A stretch of 64,000 bases of DNA from Sphingomonas sp. BK345. Its GTDB lineage: Bacteria; Pseudomonadota; Alphaproteobacteria; Sphingomonadales; Sphingomonadaceae. The translations under genes were made by a program, and so were the position numbers. The notes below the pieces were generated by a model that ran no database searches, was not told where the DNA came from, and worked only from the letters and a program-made list of their open reading frames with translations. Numbering within the stretch: position 1 is the first letter of the stretch; each line of letters begins with the position of its first letter. Shown in pieces: positions 54,323 to 62,940 of this stretch. The stretch is from contig NZ_JACHZX010000004.1 of the NCBI RefSeq assembly GCF_014193845.1, positions 248,001-312,000 of the forward strand, written 5' to 3'.

Positions 54323-54829
54323 ATGGCAAAGCCGGTCAACATGGCTGCCTCAACCCAATCCGCCTCGCCGCTTTTCCTGCGCGAGACCGAGATCCGCCGC
54401 GGGATCGAGCTGCTCTATTTCGGCAACAGCCACATCACGCGCTCGATCGATCGCGGGCTCGCCAAGCAGGGCCTCGGCCGCGCGCATCACCGCGCGCTCT
54501 ATTTCATCGCGCGCAAGCCCGACATGCCGGTGAGCGAGCTGCTGGCGCTGCTCGCGATCACCAAACAGTCGCTCGGGCGCGTCCTCAACGAGCTGATCGA
54601 GCGCAACATGGTCGAGACCCGCCCGGGCGAGCGCGACCGTCGCCAGCGGCTGCTGCGGCTCACCGCGGAGGGCACCGCGCTCGAGAGCGAGCTGTACGAC
54701 TCGCTGCGCGAGAAACTGTCGGCGGCCTATTCGCGCGCTGGCCAGGGCGCGGTGACCGGCTTCTGGGCGGTGCTCGAGGGGCTGATCCCGCCCGAGGAGA
54801 TGGGGCGGGTCGAGGCGCTGCGCGGCTGA
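54323..54829 (+). CDS. MarR-family transcriptional regulator
   Basis: DNA-binding regulator of 168 residues. The winged helix-turn-helix reads MPVSELLALLAITKQSLGRVLNELIERNMVE with the wing TRPGERDRRQRLLRLTAEG. This RDRRQ-type wing is canonical for MarR. The start at 54323 precedes a second in-frame ATG by 18 bases. It is divergent from ilvE and may regulate it, but I see no convincing palindrome in the 87 bases between. Confidence 0.9.
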   Translation: MAKPVNMAASTQSASPLFLRETEIRRGIELLYFGNSHITRSIDRGLAKQGLGRAHHRALYFIARKPDMPVSELLALLAITKQSLGRVLNELIERNMVETRPGERDRRQRLLRLTAEGTALESELYDSLREKLSAAYSRAGQGAVTGFWAVLEGLIPPEEMGRVEALRG

Positions 54830-54956
54830 AGCGGATCGCGATGGGGCGCGGCGCGTCCGCTGCGCCGCGCCCAGAGTGCCGTGTCCCCGCTTGGTCGAAC
54901 CGGGCTCGGTCGGCGAGTCGCCGTTCCACATACACGTCGGCGATAGAGTGTGCGGC

Positions 54957-54991
54957 GCGGTGGATCCCGGACCAAGTCCGGGATGACGGAT
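54957..54991. repeat. palindromic intergenic repeat, copy D (single arm)
   Basis: GGATCCCGGACC and AAGTCCGGGATGAC form an arm closely similar to the right arm of copy A (GGATCCTGGAACAAG...). Only one arm is present, within the 233-base space between the marR-type gene and the S10 peptidase. I see nothing else in that space. Confidence 0.65.
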
Positions 54992-55062
54992 GTGAGGAAG
55001 GTACGCCGGCAACAGTGCAACGCTACGCGCGCCGAAAGTCTTCTCTCACATGGCCCCGTCTC

Positions 55063-56619
55063 TCACCCCGCCCCGTATAGCCGCAGGGCGTCGGCCTTGA
55101 ACGAGGCGCCGCTATCGTTGCGCGAGTAGAACATATGCCCGCCCGGGTAGACGCGTAGCTGCACCCGCTCGGCCGCGCCGAAGGCCGGCATCTGGTCGAC
55201 GATCAGCCGCGACGCGAAGAACGGGCAGGACAGATCGTCCCAGCCGTGCACGATCATCACCTTCATCTTGGGATCGTTGGCGATCGCCTTGCGCAGGTCG
55301 GTCACCGGCGTGTCCGCCGGCTTGCCTCGGTCCCATGCCTCGTTCACCTTGTACGACAGCGCGTTGTAGCGCGCGTCTGTCTTCCAGCCGACCTCGCGCG
55401 TAACGAAATCGACCATCGCGCTGGTGGTCGGCGCGATCAGCGCGTCGAGGATTGGGTCGTTCGACTGCTGCTGCGCCGACCAGGGGAAGGGATCGAAGGC
55501 GGTGACGTTGGAATCGTAGACGCTGCCGATCGTCCCCTCGGCGCGATGAACCTCGCGCAGATAGGTGCGGCTATCGACCCGCCCGCCGAGCTTCTGCACC
55601 AGCGCCTGGTCGAGCCCGGTGAGCTGGGTGACTCGGCCGACGATCCGCCCGGTCGCCTCCGGGTCGGAGCGGCCACGCAGCAGGTCGCGCGCGAAGTCGC
55701 CGCGGGTATAGGCCTCGACCTCGGCCATCGCGGCGGGGGTCAGCTTGCCCTCGCGCTCGAGGTTCGCCGCCGCCATCGAGGGCAGGTCGATCATCCACGG
55801 CAGCGGCGACAGCGCGGTGGCGTCGTCGCCCGAGGCGGGATCGAGGTACGGCGAGACCATGATCAGGCCGTTGATCCCGACGCCGATCTGCGACTGCAGC
55901 TCATAGGCGATGCGCGGCGCGCGATAGCCGCCGTAGCTCTCGCCCATGACATATTTGGGCGAGCGCAGCCGCTCCTCCTTTACCAGCCAGTCATACACGA
56001 CCTTGGAGAGGTATCGGATATCGGGATCGTTGGCGTAGAAGGCCTTCTTGGTCGCGTCGGCGTCGACCAGGCTGCGGCTGAAGCCGGTGCCGATCGGATC
56101 GATGAAGACCAGGTCGGTGAAGTCGAGCCAGCTGTTGGGATTGTCGCGCGCGACCGGCGCGTCGGACGGTGAGTCGCCCTGCGCCCCGAACTGGACCCGC
56201 TTGGGCCCGACCGCGCCCATGTTGAGGTACACCGAGGCGGCCCCCGGACCGCCGTTGAAGGCGAACGTCACCGGCCGCGACGGATCGCGCCCCGGCACGA
56301 CATAAGCGGTGTAGACGACCTGGCCGATCTCCTTGCCGCTGTCGTCGCGCACCGCGATCGTGCCGACCGTCGCCTTGTAGCTGATCGCACGGCCGTTGAT
56401 CCGCGCGCTCTGCGTGATCGTCTTGTCGGCCGGGAGCGGCGGCAGCTTGAGCGCCTCCTCCTCCTTCTTGCTCTCGACCTTCGTGATGGTCTTGTCGGTC
56501 TTGTCGGACTGGGCGTGGGTGAGGCCGCTGGTGCCGAAGAGCAAGGTGGCGAGCAGCAGGCGGAACGGTCTGGCCAAGATGTACGATCCCTGTGTGGCCG
56601 CGATTGCGCCGCGGCTCAT
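55063..56619 (-). CDS. S10 family serine carboxypeptidase
   Basis: Exported alpha/beta-hydrolase peptidase of 518 residues from the ATG at 56619. A signal peptide ends near GLTHAQS. Catalytic triad: Ser in VMGESYGGYRAPR near residue 220, Asp in HGWDDLSCPF near residue 470, and His in YPGGHMFYSR near residue 505. The conserved NGGPGAAS oxyanion block is near residue 120 and IGTGFSR near 178. A GTG 24 bases upstream would put the start inside a strong hairpin, so I prefer this ATG; the true start is uncertain. Confidence 0.9.
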   Translation of the reverse strand: MSRGAIAATQGSYILARPFRLLLATLLFGTSGLTHAQSDKTDKTITKVESKKEEEALKLPPLPADKTITQSARINGRAISYKATVGTIAVRDDSGKEIGQVVYTAYVVPGRDPSRPVTFAFNGGPGAASVYLNMGAVGPKRVQFGAQGDSPSDAPVARDNPNSWLDFTDLVFIDPIGTGFSRSLVDADATKKAFYANDPDIRYLSKVVYDWLVKEERLRSPKYVMGESYGGYRAPRIAYELQSQIGVGINGLIMVSPYLDPASGDDATALSPLPWMIDLPSMAAANLEREGKLTPAAMAEVEAYTRGDFARDLLRGRSDPEATGRIVGRVTQLTGLDQALVQKLGGRVDSRTYLREVHRAEGTIGSVYDSNVTAFDPFPWSAQQQSNDPILDALIAPTTSAMVDFVTREVGWKTDARYNALSYKVNEAWDRGKPADTPVTDLRKAIANDPKMKVMIVHGWDDLSCPFFASRLIVDQMPAFGAAERVQLRVYPGGHMFYSRNDSGASFKADALRLYGAG

Positions 56620-56642
56620 GTCGCTGACGGTGTAGTCCCCCA

Positions 56643-56664
56643 CGCGCGGCTGGCAAGCCGCGCG
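56643..56664. other. strong hairpin upstream of the S10 peptidase gene
   Basis: CGCGCGGCT and AGCCGCGCG make a 9-base perfect stem around a GGCA loop, 24 bases upstream of the peptidase ATG. It would lie in the 5' leader on the minus strand. It has no T-run and could block access to the upstream GTG. Confidence 0.5.
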
Positions 56665-56966
56665 AGAGCCGAGGTGGCGCGTCGCGGCGCCGAGAGCAAG
56701 GCCACTCTCCTCACTATATGTCGGCGCTATGCGTTTGGCCCCTTTCGACCTGGCATTCCTATGCCGGGTCCGCCAGATCGTGCCGGTGCGCAGGCCTCCG
56801 AAGCAACCGCGTCGGGCGGCAAGGTCTCCCTGCCCTCCGACCGTCGCGCCGCGACGATCCTGCTCCCGCTCCCGCGCATTCTGGTCTATCTCAACGCGAT
56901 GAACGAGGTCGCGCCGTCGTCATCCCTCCCGGCGCGCGGCGCCGGCGCGCCTATGGGAGGCGGCTG
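56665..56966. other. leader region between the S10 peptidase and kdpD
   Basis: About 300 bases with no supported gene. A 68-codon frame (56761-56967) ends in TGATG against the kdpD start but has no ribosome binding site and no family match. A 7-base hairpin (GGCGCGC/GCGCGCC, 56931-56951) lies just before the kdpD ribosome binding site GGGAGG. I see no clear promoter. No trace of kdpC is found. Confidence 0.4.
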
Positions 56967-59633
56967 ATGGCGCCGGGCAGCGATCGCCCTGATCCGGACG
57001 CGCTGCTGCGCGCCGCCGCGCAGGAGGGCCGCGGCCGGCTGAAGATCTTCCTCGGCGCCGCGCCCGGGGTCGGCAAGACCTATGAGATGCTGTCCGAAGG
57101 TGCGGCGCGGCGGCGTGACGGCGTCGACGTCGTCGTCGCCGTGGTCGAGACCCACGGGCGCGTCGAGACCGAGGCGCTGGTGCGCGGCCAGGAGGTCGTG
57201 CCGCGCCGCGCCATCGCCTATGAGGGGCGCACGCTGCACGAGATGGACCTGGACGCGGTGCTCGCGCGCGCGCCTCGCCTCGCGCTGGTCGATGAGCTGG
57301 CGCACAGCAACGCGCCCGGCAGTCGCCACCCCAAACGCTATCAGGACGTGGAGGAGCTGCTCGCCGCCGGGATCGACGTGTACAGCACCGTCAACATCCA
57401 GCACGTCGAGAGCCTCAACGACGTCGTCGCCAGCTTCACCCGCGTTCGAGTGCGCGAGACCGTGCCAGACCGCATCCTGGAGGCGGCCGAGATCGAGGTG
57501 GTCGATATTCCGCCCGACGAGCTGATCGAGCGGCTGAAGGCGGGCAAGGTCTACCTGCCCCAGGAGGCGACGCGCGCGCTGTCGCATTTCTTCTCCAAGT
57601 CGAACCTGTCGGCGCTGCGCGAGCTGGCGCTGCGCCGCGCCGCACAGGCGGTAGACGCGCAGATGCTCGACGACGTGCGCGCGCTCGGGCTCGGCGGCAC
57701 CTGGGCGGGCGGGGAGCGGATCGTCGTGGCGATCAACGAACTGCCCGGCGCCGACGGGCTGGTGCGCGCCGCCAAGCGCGTCGCCGACGGGCTGCGAGGG
57801 CCGTGGACCGCTCTGTTCATCGAGACGCCGCGCGCCGCCGGCTTCACCCCGGCACAGCACCAGCGGCTCGCCGCGACGATGACGCTCGCGACGCAGCTGG
57901 GCGCGGCGGTGGCCACGGTACCCGCGCCCGACGTCGTCGACGGTATCCAGCGCTTCCTCGCCGACGCGCGCGCGACCCAACTGGTGATGGGCAAGTCGCA
58001 GCGCTCGCGCTGGTTCGAGCTGCGCCACGGTTCGGTGGTCGATCGGCTGATCCGCGACACGCCCGGTGTCACCGTCCACGTCCTCCCCGTCCCCGCCGCC
58101 GCCGGGCGGGAGCCGTGGACGCGCGCCGCACCGACCCCGGGGACCACCGCGGGTTATGCGAGCGCCGCGGCGATGGTCGCGGGCGTCACCGCGGCGGGCA
58201 GCGCGCTGGTGCACGTCATCGACCTCGGCAACATCGCGCTGCTCTACCTCCTGCCGGTGATGGCGGCGGCGAGCCTGTTCGGCCTGCGCTGCGGATTGTT
58301 CGCCGGCGTGGCCTCGACGCTCGCCTATAATTTCTTCTTCCTCCCGCCGGTCGGCACGCTGAGCATCAGCAACCCCGAGAACGTGATCTCGGCGATCGTG
58401 CTGCTCGGCGTCGCTGTGGCGACCAGCCATCTCGCGGCGCGGGTGCGCGCGCAGGCCGATCTCGCCGCGGCGAGCGCGCGCACCAACGCCACGCTGGCGG
58501 GCTTCCTGCGCGAGATCAGCGGCGTGACCGACCGTGACCGCGCCGCCCAGATGATCTGCGACGACGTGCGCCGACTGCTCGACGTCCAGGTGGTGCTGCT
58601 CACCCGCTCGCCCGCGGCGGGGCTCGACATCCTCGCGGCGAGCGATCCCGGCTACCGGCTGGAGACGATGGACAGCGCCGCGGCAGGCTGGGCGTTCGAC
58701 ACCGGCGCCACCGCGGGCAAGGGCTCGGGCACGCTGGCGGCGTCGGAATGGCTGTTCGTGCCGCTCAAGGCGGGCGAGCGGGTGCTGGCGGTGCTCGGCG
58801 TCGCGCGCGCCGCCGGCGGTGACCCGGTCCGCGCCGACCAGCTGCCGCTGCTCGCCAGCCTGGTCGATCAGGCCGCGCTGGTGCTCGAGCGGCTGCGGCT
58901 CGCCACCGAGATGCGCGACGTCGAGGAGGTGCGCACGCGCGACCGGCTGCGCGCGGCGCTGCTCTCCTCGGTCAGCCACGACCTGCGCACCCCGCTCACC
59001 GCGGTGATGGCCGCCGCGGCGCAACTTCACCACGGTGCCACGCCCGAGCTGATCGGCACGATCGAGAGCGAGGCGGAGCGACTCAACCGCTTCGTCGCCA
59101 ACCTGCTCGACATGGCGCGGGTCGAGGCGGGCGCGCTGCGGCTGCGGGTCGACGCGGTCGACCTCAGCGACGCGGTGACCGGCGCGGCACACGACGCGCG
59201 CCGCGCGCTGGAGGGCCATGCCGTTCGGCTCGACGTGCCGCCCGACCTGCCCTTGGTGCGCGCCGACCCGCAGCTGCTCCATCACTGCTTGCTCAACCTG
59301 CTCGACAACGCCGGCCGCTATGGTGACCCGGGCAGCGCGGTGGTGATCGAGGGACGTCACCGCTTCGGCGAGCTGCGCCTCGCCGTGCTCGACGAGGGGC
59401 CGGGGCTGCCCGCCGGGAGCGAGGTCGAGGTGTTCGAGACGTTTCGCCGGCTGGAAGGCTCGGATCGTGCCACGGGTGGCACTGGGCTGGGCCTCGCGAT
59501 CGTCAAGGCATTCGCCGAGGCGATGGGGATGACCGTCACCGCCGCCAACCGCGAGGACGCGTGCGGCGCCGTCTTCGCTTTGGTCTTCCCGCCCGCGCTG
59601 ATCGTGCGTCCCTCGACCGGCGAGGCGGCGTGA
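56967..59633 (+). CDS. kdpD: potassium sensor histidine kinase KdpD
   Basis: Membrane sensor kinase for potassium limitation, 888 residues. The cytoplasmic KdpD domain has the Walker A-like GAAPGVGKTYEMLSEG near residue 34 and LVDELAHSNAPGSRH near residue 110, then a Usp domain, four short helices (ALVHVIDLGNIALLYLLPVM near residue 412), a GAF domain, and the kinase: SSVSHDLRTPLTAVMAAA near residue 670, NLLDNAGRYGDPGS near 777 and GTGLGLAIVKAF near the end. I took the ATG with GGGAGG upstream. The pump genes kdpFABC are not adjacent. Confidence 0.94.
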   Translation: MAPGSDRPDPDALLRAAAQEGRGRLKIFLGAAPGVGKTYEMLSEGAARRRDGVDVVVAVVETHGRVETEALVRGQEVVPRRAIAYEGRTLHEMDLDAVLARAPRLALVDELAHSNAPGSRHPKRYQDVEELLAAGIDVYSTVNIQHVESLNDVVASFTRVRVRETVPDRILEAAEIEVVDIPPDELIERLKAGKVYLPQEATRALSHFFSKSNLSALRELALRRAAQAVDAQMLDDVRALGLGGTWAGGERIVVAINELPGADGLVRAAKRVADGLRGPWTALFIETPRAAGFTPAQHQRLAATMTLATQLGAAVATVPAPDVVDGIQRFLADARATQLVMGKSQRSRWFELRHGSVVDRLIRDTPGVTVHVLPVPAAAGREPWTRAAPTPGTTAGYASAAAMVAGVTAAGSALVHVIDLGNIALLYLLPVMAAASLFGLRCGLFAGVASTLAYNFFFLPPVGTLSISNPENVISAIVLLGVAVATSHLAARVRAQADLAAASARTNATLAGFLREISGVTDRDRAAQMICDDVRRLLDVQVVLLTRSPAAGLDILAASDPGYRLETMDSAAAGWAFDTGATAGKGSGTLAASEWLFVPLKAGERVLAVLGVARAAGGDPVRADQLPLLASLVDQAALVLERLRLATEMRDVEEVRTRDRLRAALLSSVSHDLRTPLTAVMAAAAQLHHGATPELIGTIESEAERLNRFVANLLDMARVEAGALRLRVDAVDLSDAVTGAAHDARRALEGHAVRLDVPPDLPLVRADPQLLHHCLLNLLDNAGRYGDPGSAVVIEGRHRFGELRLAVLDEGPGLPAGSEVEVFETFRRLEGSDRATGGTGLGLAIVKAFAEAMGMTVTAANREDACGAVFALVFPPALIVRPSTGEAA

Positions 59634-60316
59634 TGGCGCGCGTGCTGGTGATCGACGACGAGCCCGCGATCCGGCGGCTGCTGCGCAACACGCTGACCCG
59701 CGCCGGTTATGACGTGGTCGAGGCGGGCAACGCGCGTGACGCCTTGCAGCAGCGCGCGACGACGCACCCCGACGCGATGCTGCTCGACCTCGGCCTTCCC
59801 GATCGCGACGGGCTGAGCCTGATCCCGCTGCTGCGTGACCACAGCGACGCGGTGGTGCTGGTCGTCTCGGCGCGCGACGCGGTGGAGGAGAAGGTGAGCG
59901 CGCTCGATCTCGGCGCGGACGACTACGTCACCAAACCGTTCGACAGCGAGGAGCTGCTCGCCCGTCTCCGCGTCGCGTTGCGCCACCGTGCTGCCGGTGC
60001 GGCCGCACCGCGCGAGATCCGCCGCGGCGACCTCGCCATCGATCTCGACCGCCGCGAGGTACGGCGCGGCGGCGCCGAGGTGCATCTCACCCGCAAGGAA
60101 TATGACGTGCTCGCCGAGCTGGCGCGTCACCTTGGCAAGGTCGTCACCCACCAGCGCGTGCTCGCCGCTGCCTGGGGCGGCGACGAGGAGGCGCGAATCG
60201 AATATTTGCGCATCGTCATCCGCAACCTGCGGCAGAAGCTGGAGGCGCCGGCCGAGGTGGGCAGCGTGATCGCCAACGAGCTCGGCGTGGGCTATCGCCT
60301 GCGCGGGGATGGCTGA
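59633..60316 (+). CDS. kdpE: potassium response regulator KdpE
   Basis: OmpR-type response regulator of 227 residues. The ATG shares a base with the kdpD TGA (TGATG). The receiver carries VLVIDDEPAIRRLL, the phosphoacceptor Asp in AMLLDLGLPDRDGLS near residue 51 and Lys in DDYVTKPFDSEELL near residue 100. The output domain has LTRKEYDVLAELARH and EYLRIVIRNLRQKLEAP. In other bacteria it activates the kdpFABC pump; here that operon must be elsewhere or absent. Confidence 0.93.
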   Translation: MARVLVIDDEPAIRRLLRNTLTRAGYDVVEAGNARDALQQRATTHPDAMLLDLGLPDRDGLSLIPLLRDHSDAVVLVVSARDAVEEKVSALDLGADDYVTKPFDSEELLARLRVALRHRAAGAAAPREIRRGDLAIDLDRREVRRGGAEVHLTRKEYDVLAELARHLGKVVTHQRVLAAAWGGDEEARIEYLRIVIRNLRQKLEAPAEVGSVIANELGVGYRLRGDG

Positions 60317-60411
60317 ACGGCTATTCCTGAGCTTTATCAAAAGCTTTCGATCAAGAAGCCAAGCATCCTTTTCTAACCTGCTTCGTATCTGAGGTCGGCG
60401 GTCGGAACGAC

Positions 60412-60442
60412 GGGCGCCCGGCGCCCCGCTGATCATCGGGGC
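60412..60442 (+). promoter_or_regulatory. mutually exclusive hairpins before the ferritin-like genes
   Basis: GGGCGC/GCGCCC (60412-60426) and GCCCCG/CGGGGC (60423-60442) overlap, so only one can form. The second ends right before the ribosome binding site AGGAGAGAG of the first ferritin-like gene. It could switch translation, but in such GC-rich DNA chance pairing is likely. Confidence 0.3.
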
Positions 60443-60455
60443 AGGAGAGAGATCT

Positions 60456-61448
60456 ATGCCCGGGAGTGAGCATCTCATCGATGCCCTGGAGGCGCGCGTC
60501 GAGCGTCGTCACCAGCGGCGCGACTTCTTCAAGACCGCGATCGCTGGTGTCGCGATGGGCACCGCCGGGCTCGCGCTCGCCGGCCGCGCCGAGGCACAGT
60601 CCGCGCCGAGTGACACCGATATCCTCAACTTCGCGCTCAATCTCGAGTATCTCGAGGCGCAGTTCTACAGCTACGCCTATAGTGGCGAAGGCCTGCCCGC
60701 GGCGCAGCTGACCGGCACGCAGACGCAGGGCGCGGTGACCGGTGCGCGCAAGGCCAATCTGACCGACCGCGCGGTGATCCAATATGCGCGCGAGATCGCG
60801 GCCGACGAGGTGGCGCACGTCGCCTCGCTGCGCCAGGCGCTGACCTCGGGAGCGGTGGCCCAGCCGGCGATCGACCTGTCGGCGACGGTCTTCACCGCCG
60901 CCGCCGTCGCCGCCGGGGTCGATCTCAGCGCCAGCGGCGGCGTCTTCGACCCTTATGCCAATGACGACAACTTCCTGATCGCCGCCTATATCTTCGAGGA
61001 CGTCGGCGTCACCGCCTACAAGGGCGGGTCGCCGCTGCTCAGCAACCCCGATATCGTCGACGCCGCCGCCGGCATCCTCGCCGCCGAGGCGTTCCACGCC
61101 GGCATCATCCGCGGCGCACTCTATCGCCGCGGCGTCGACGTGCCGGCCGTCTGGACCATCACCGAGCAGATCTCGGGCGCGCGCGACCTGCTCGACGGCA
61201 CCGCCGTCTCGGCTGGTCCGCCGCAGCGCGTCGCCGACGACGACCAGGGCGTCACGCCGGTGCAGAACCAGTTCGGCCTCGCCGCCAACATCGTGCCGAC
61301 GGACGAGAACGGCATCGTGTTCAGCCGCACTGCCGAGCAGGTCCACAACATCGCCTATCTGACGCGCCAGGCCGCAACGTCGGGCGGCTTCTTTCCCAAC
61401 GGCACCAACAACCCCAACGCGGCGCTGCGGCGCTCCGGCGCGAACTGA
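60456..61448 (+). CDS. ferritin-like domain protein, exported
   Basis: A 330-residue protein of the ferritin-like (Ferritin_2/DUF4439-like) class. A Tat-type N-terminus (HQRRDFFKTAIAGVAMG) is followed by a cleavage-like AGRAEAQS. The four-helix domain carries NLEYLEAQFYSYAYSG, EIAADEVAHVASLRQ with the ExxH ligand near residue 115, and AAEAFHAGIIRGALYRRG with a second ExxH-like site near residue 213. Metal binding outside the cytoplasm is likely; the function is unknown. It precedes a paralogue by 10 bases. Confidence 0.87.
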   Translation: MPGSEHLIDALEARVERRHQRRDFFKTAIAGVAMGTAGLALAGRAEAQSAPSDTDILNFALNLEYLEAQFYSYAYSGEGLPAAQLTGTQTQGAVTGARKANLTDRAVIQYAREIAADEVAHVASLRQALTSGAVAQPAIDLSATVFTAAAVAAGVDLSASGGVFDPYANDDNFLIAAYIFEDVGVTAYKGGSPLLSNPDIVDAAAGILAAEAFHAGIIRGALYRRGVDVPAVWTITEQISGARDLLDGTAVSAGPPQRVADDDQGVTPVQNQFGLAANIVPTDENGIVFSRTAEQVHNIAYLTRQAATSGGFFPNGTNNPNAALRRSGAN

Positions 61449-61458
61449 GGAGGCGGCG

Positions 61459-62487
61459 ATGAGCGACCAGACCGAGTTTCTCGACCTCATGGAGCGCGCC
61501 GAGCATCAGCGTCGTGCGCGCCGCAACTTCATCCGGCTGTGCGGCGGCGCGGCGGCGATGACCGGCGGCCTCGCGCTGCTGTCGGGCTGTAACGACGATG
61601 ATGACGGCGAACCCGCACCCACCGTCTCACCCACGCCGACGCCGACCGTGAGCGACGCCGATGTGCTCAATTTTGCGCTCCAGCTGGAGTATCTCGAGGG
61701 CAATTATTATTCGTACGCGGTCTCGGGCCAGGGCATCGCAGCAAACCTGCAGACCGGCGCCGGCGCGCAGGGTGCGGTGGTGACGGGCAGCGGCGACGGG
61801 GCCGCGCGCGCGGTGACCTTCACCGACCCCGTCGTGCAGCAATATGCGCGCGAGATCGCCTTCGACGAGCTCGGCCATATCGGCTTCCTGCGCGCCAATC
61901 TCGGCAGCGCCGCGGTGGCGCAGCCGGCGATCAACCTGTCGGGCAGCGCGAGCGTGACGATCGCGGGCGCGACCGCAGTCGGCGCCTTCACTGCCGCCGC
62001 GCGCGCCGCCGGCGTGATCGGCGCGACCGACATCTTCGACCCGTTTCTCAACGACGAGAACTTCCTGATCGGCTCCTACCTGCTCACCGACGTCGGCGTG
62101 ACAGCCTACCGCGGCGCGGCACGGCTGATCAGCAACAAGACCTTCTTGGAAGCATCGGCGGGGATCCTCGCGACCGAATGCTATCACGACGGCGTGATCC
62201 GCTCCGAACTGTGGCGCCGCGGCCTGACGGTGCCGAGCATCTATACCCGTATCACGCAGATCTCGAACACGCGCGACGGGCTCGACGGCTCCACCGAGAA
62301 TGACCAAGACATCGGTGACGCCACCACCGCCAACCTCGTGCCGACCAACGACGGCGGGCTGGTGCTCGGCCGCAACGCCGCGCAGGTGCTGAACGTCGTC
62401 TACCAGAACAAGGCGGCGGTCTCGTCGGGCGGCTTCTTCCCCGCCGGACTGAACGGCACGATCAAGACCAGTCAGGCCAACGCCTGA
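61459..62487 (+). CDS. ferritin-like domain lipoprotein, paralogue
   Basis: A 342-residue paralogue of the preceding protein, with GGAGG upstream. The N-terminus has a basic HQRRARRNFIRLCGG segment and a lipobox LLSGC near residue 43, then an acidic CNDDDDGE and a TPTPT linker, so it should be a membrane-anchored lipoprotein. The domain contains ALQLEYLEGNYYSYAVSG, EIAFDELGHIGFLRAN and ATECYHDGVIRSELWRRG, keeping the ligand positions of the first gene. The pair probably acts as one system with one soluble and one anchored form. Confidence 0.87.
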   Translation: MSDQTEFLDLMERAEHQRRARRNFIRLCGGAAAMTGGLALLSGCNDDDDGEPAPTVSPTPTPTVSDADVLNFALQLEYLEGNYYSYAVSGQGIAANLQTGAGAQGAVVTGSGDGAARAVTFTDPVVQQYAREIAFDELGHIGFLRANLGSAAVAQPAINLSGSASVTIAGATAVGAFTAAARAAGVIGATDIFDPFLNDENFLIGSYLLTDVGVTAYRGAARLISNKTFLEASAGILATECYHDGVIRSELWRRGLTVPSIYTRITQISNTRDGLDGSTENDQDIGDATTANLVPTNDGGLVLGRNAAQVLNVVYQNKAAVSSGGFFPAGLNGTIKTSQANA

Positions 62488-62544
62488 CATGCCCGCTCAC
62501 CGCACTCTCGCGAGCGAGGGTGCGGTGAGCGGCGAGGCGCTCAA

Positions 62545-62748
62545 TCAGGCGGGCCAGAGTCCACTCGGCCAGGGCTCGAGGTCGTAGCGCTCCTCGATCG
62601 ACCACGCCTCGTCGGAGAGGCGCTCGCCACGCATCCAGTGGCGATCCTGGTCGTCGCCGGGTGGCAGGTCGCGCGCGAGCGCTTTCTCGCGCTCCTCCTC
62701 GGCGTGTAGCGCCCTCACCTTCTGCTCGGCAGCTTCGCGATTGGTCAT
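62545..62748 (-). CDS. small acidic uncharacterised protein
   Basis: A 67-residue charged protein from the ATG at 62748, with GAGGAG 7 bases upstream. It starts MTNREAAEQKVRALHAEEER, probably one helix, and ends with a Trp/Pro-rich RYDLEPWPSGLWPA. It has no signal or membrane helix. I do not recognise the family. It is read against the two flanking plus-strand genes. Confidence 0.65.
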   Translation of the reverse strand: MTNREAAEQKVRALHAEEEREKALARDLPPGDDQDRHWMRGERLSDEAWSIEERYDLEPWPSGLWPA

Positions 62749-62940
62749 GGTGACACTCCTCGGCAAAGGCAGAACGAACCATGCACGATTTCCGCCGCGC
62801 CGAATCGCCCTGATCTCTGTCAGTCGTCGCGCGCGGATCGATGAGGCGACGCGAAGGCTAGGAGGTTGCGCGCGGACGCGTTACCAACGGCGCGGATGCG
62901 AACCGCATTGCGATCGGGAGTATCGAAGAGGATGCGAGCT

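Noticed and set aside
56761..56967. A 68-codon frame ending against the kdpD start
   Set aside because: TGATG overlap is suggestive, but it has no ribosome binding site, no family match and no resemblance to KdpC.
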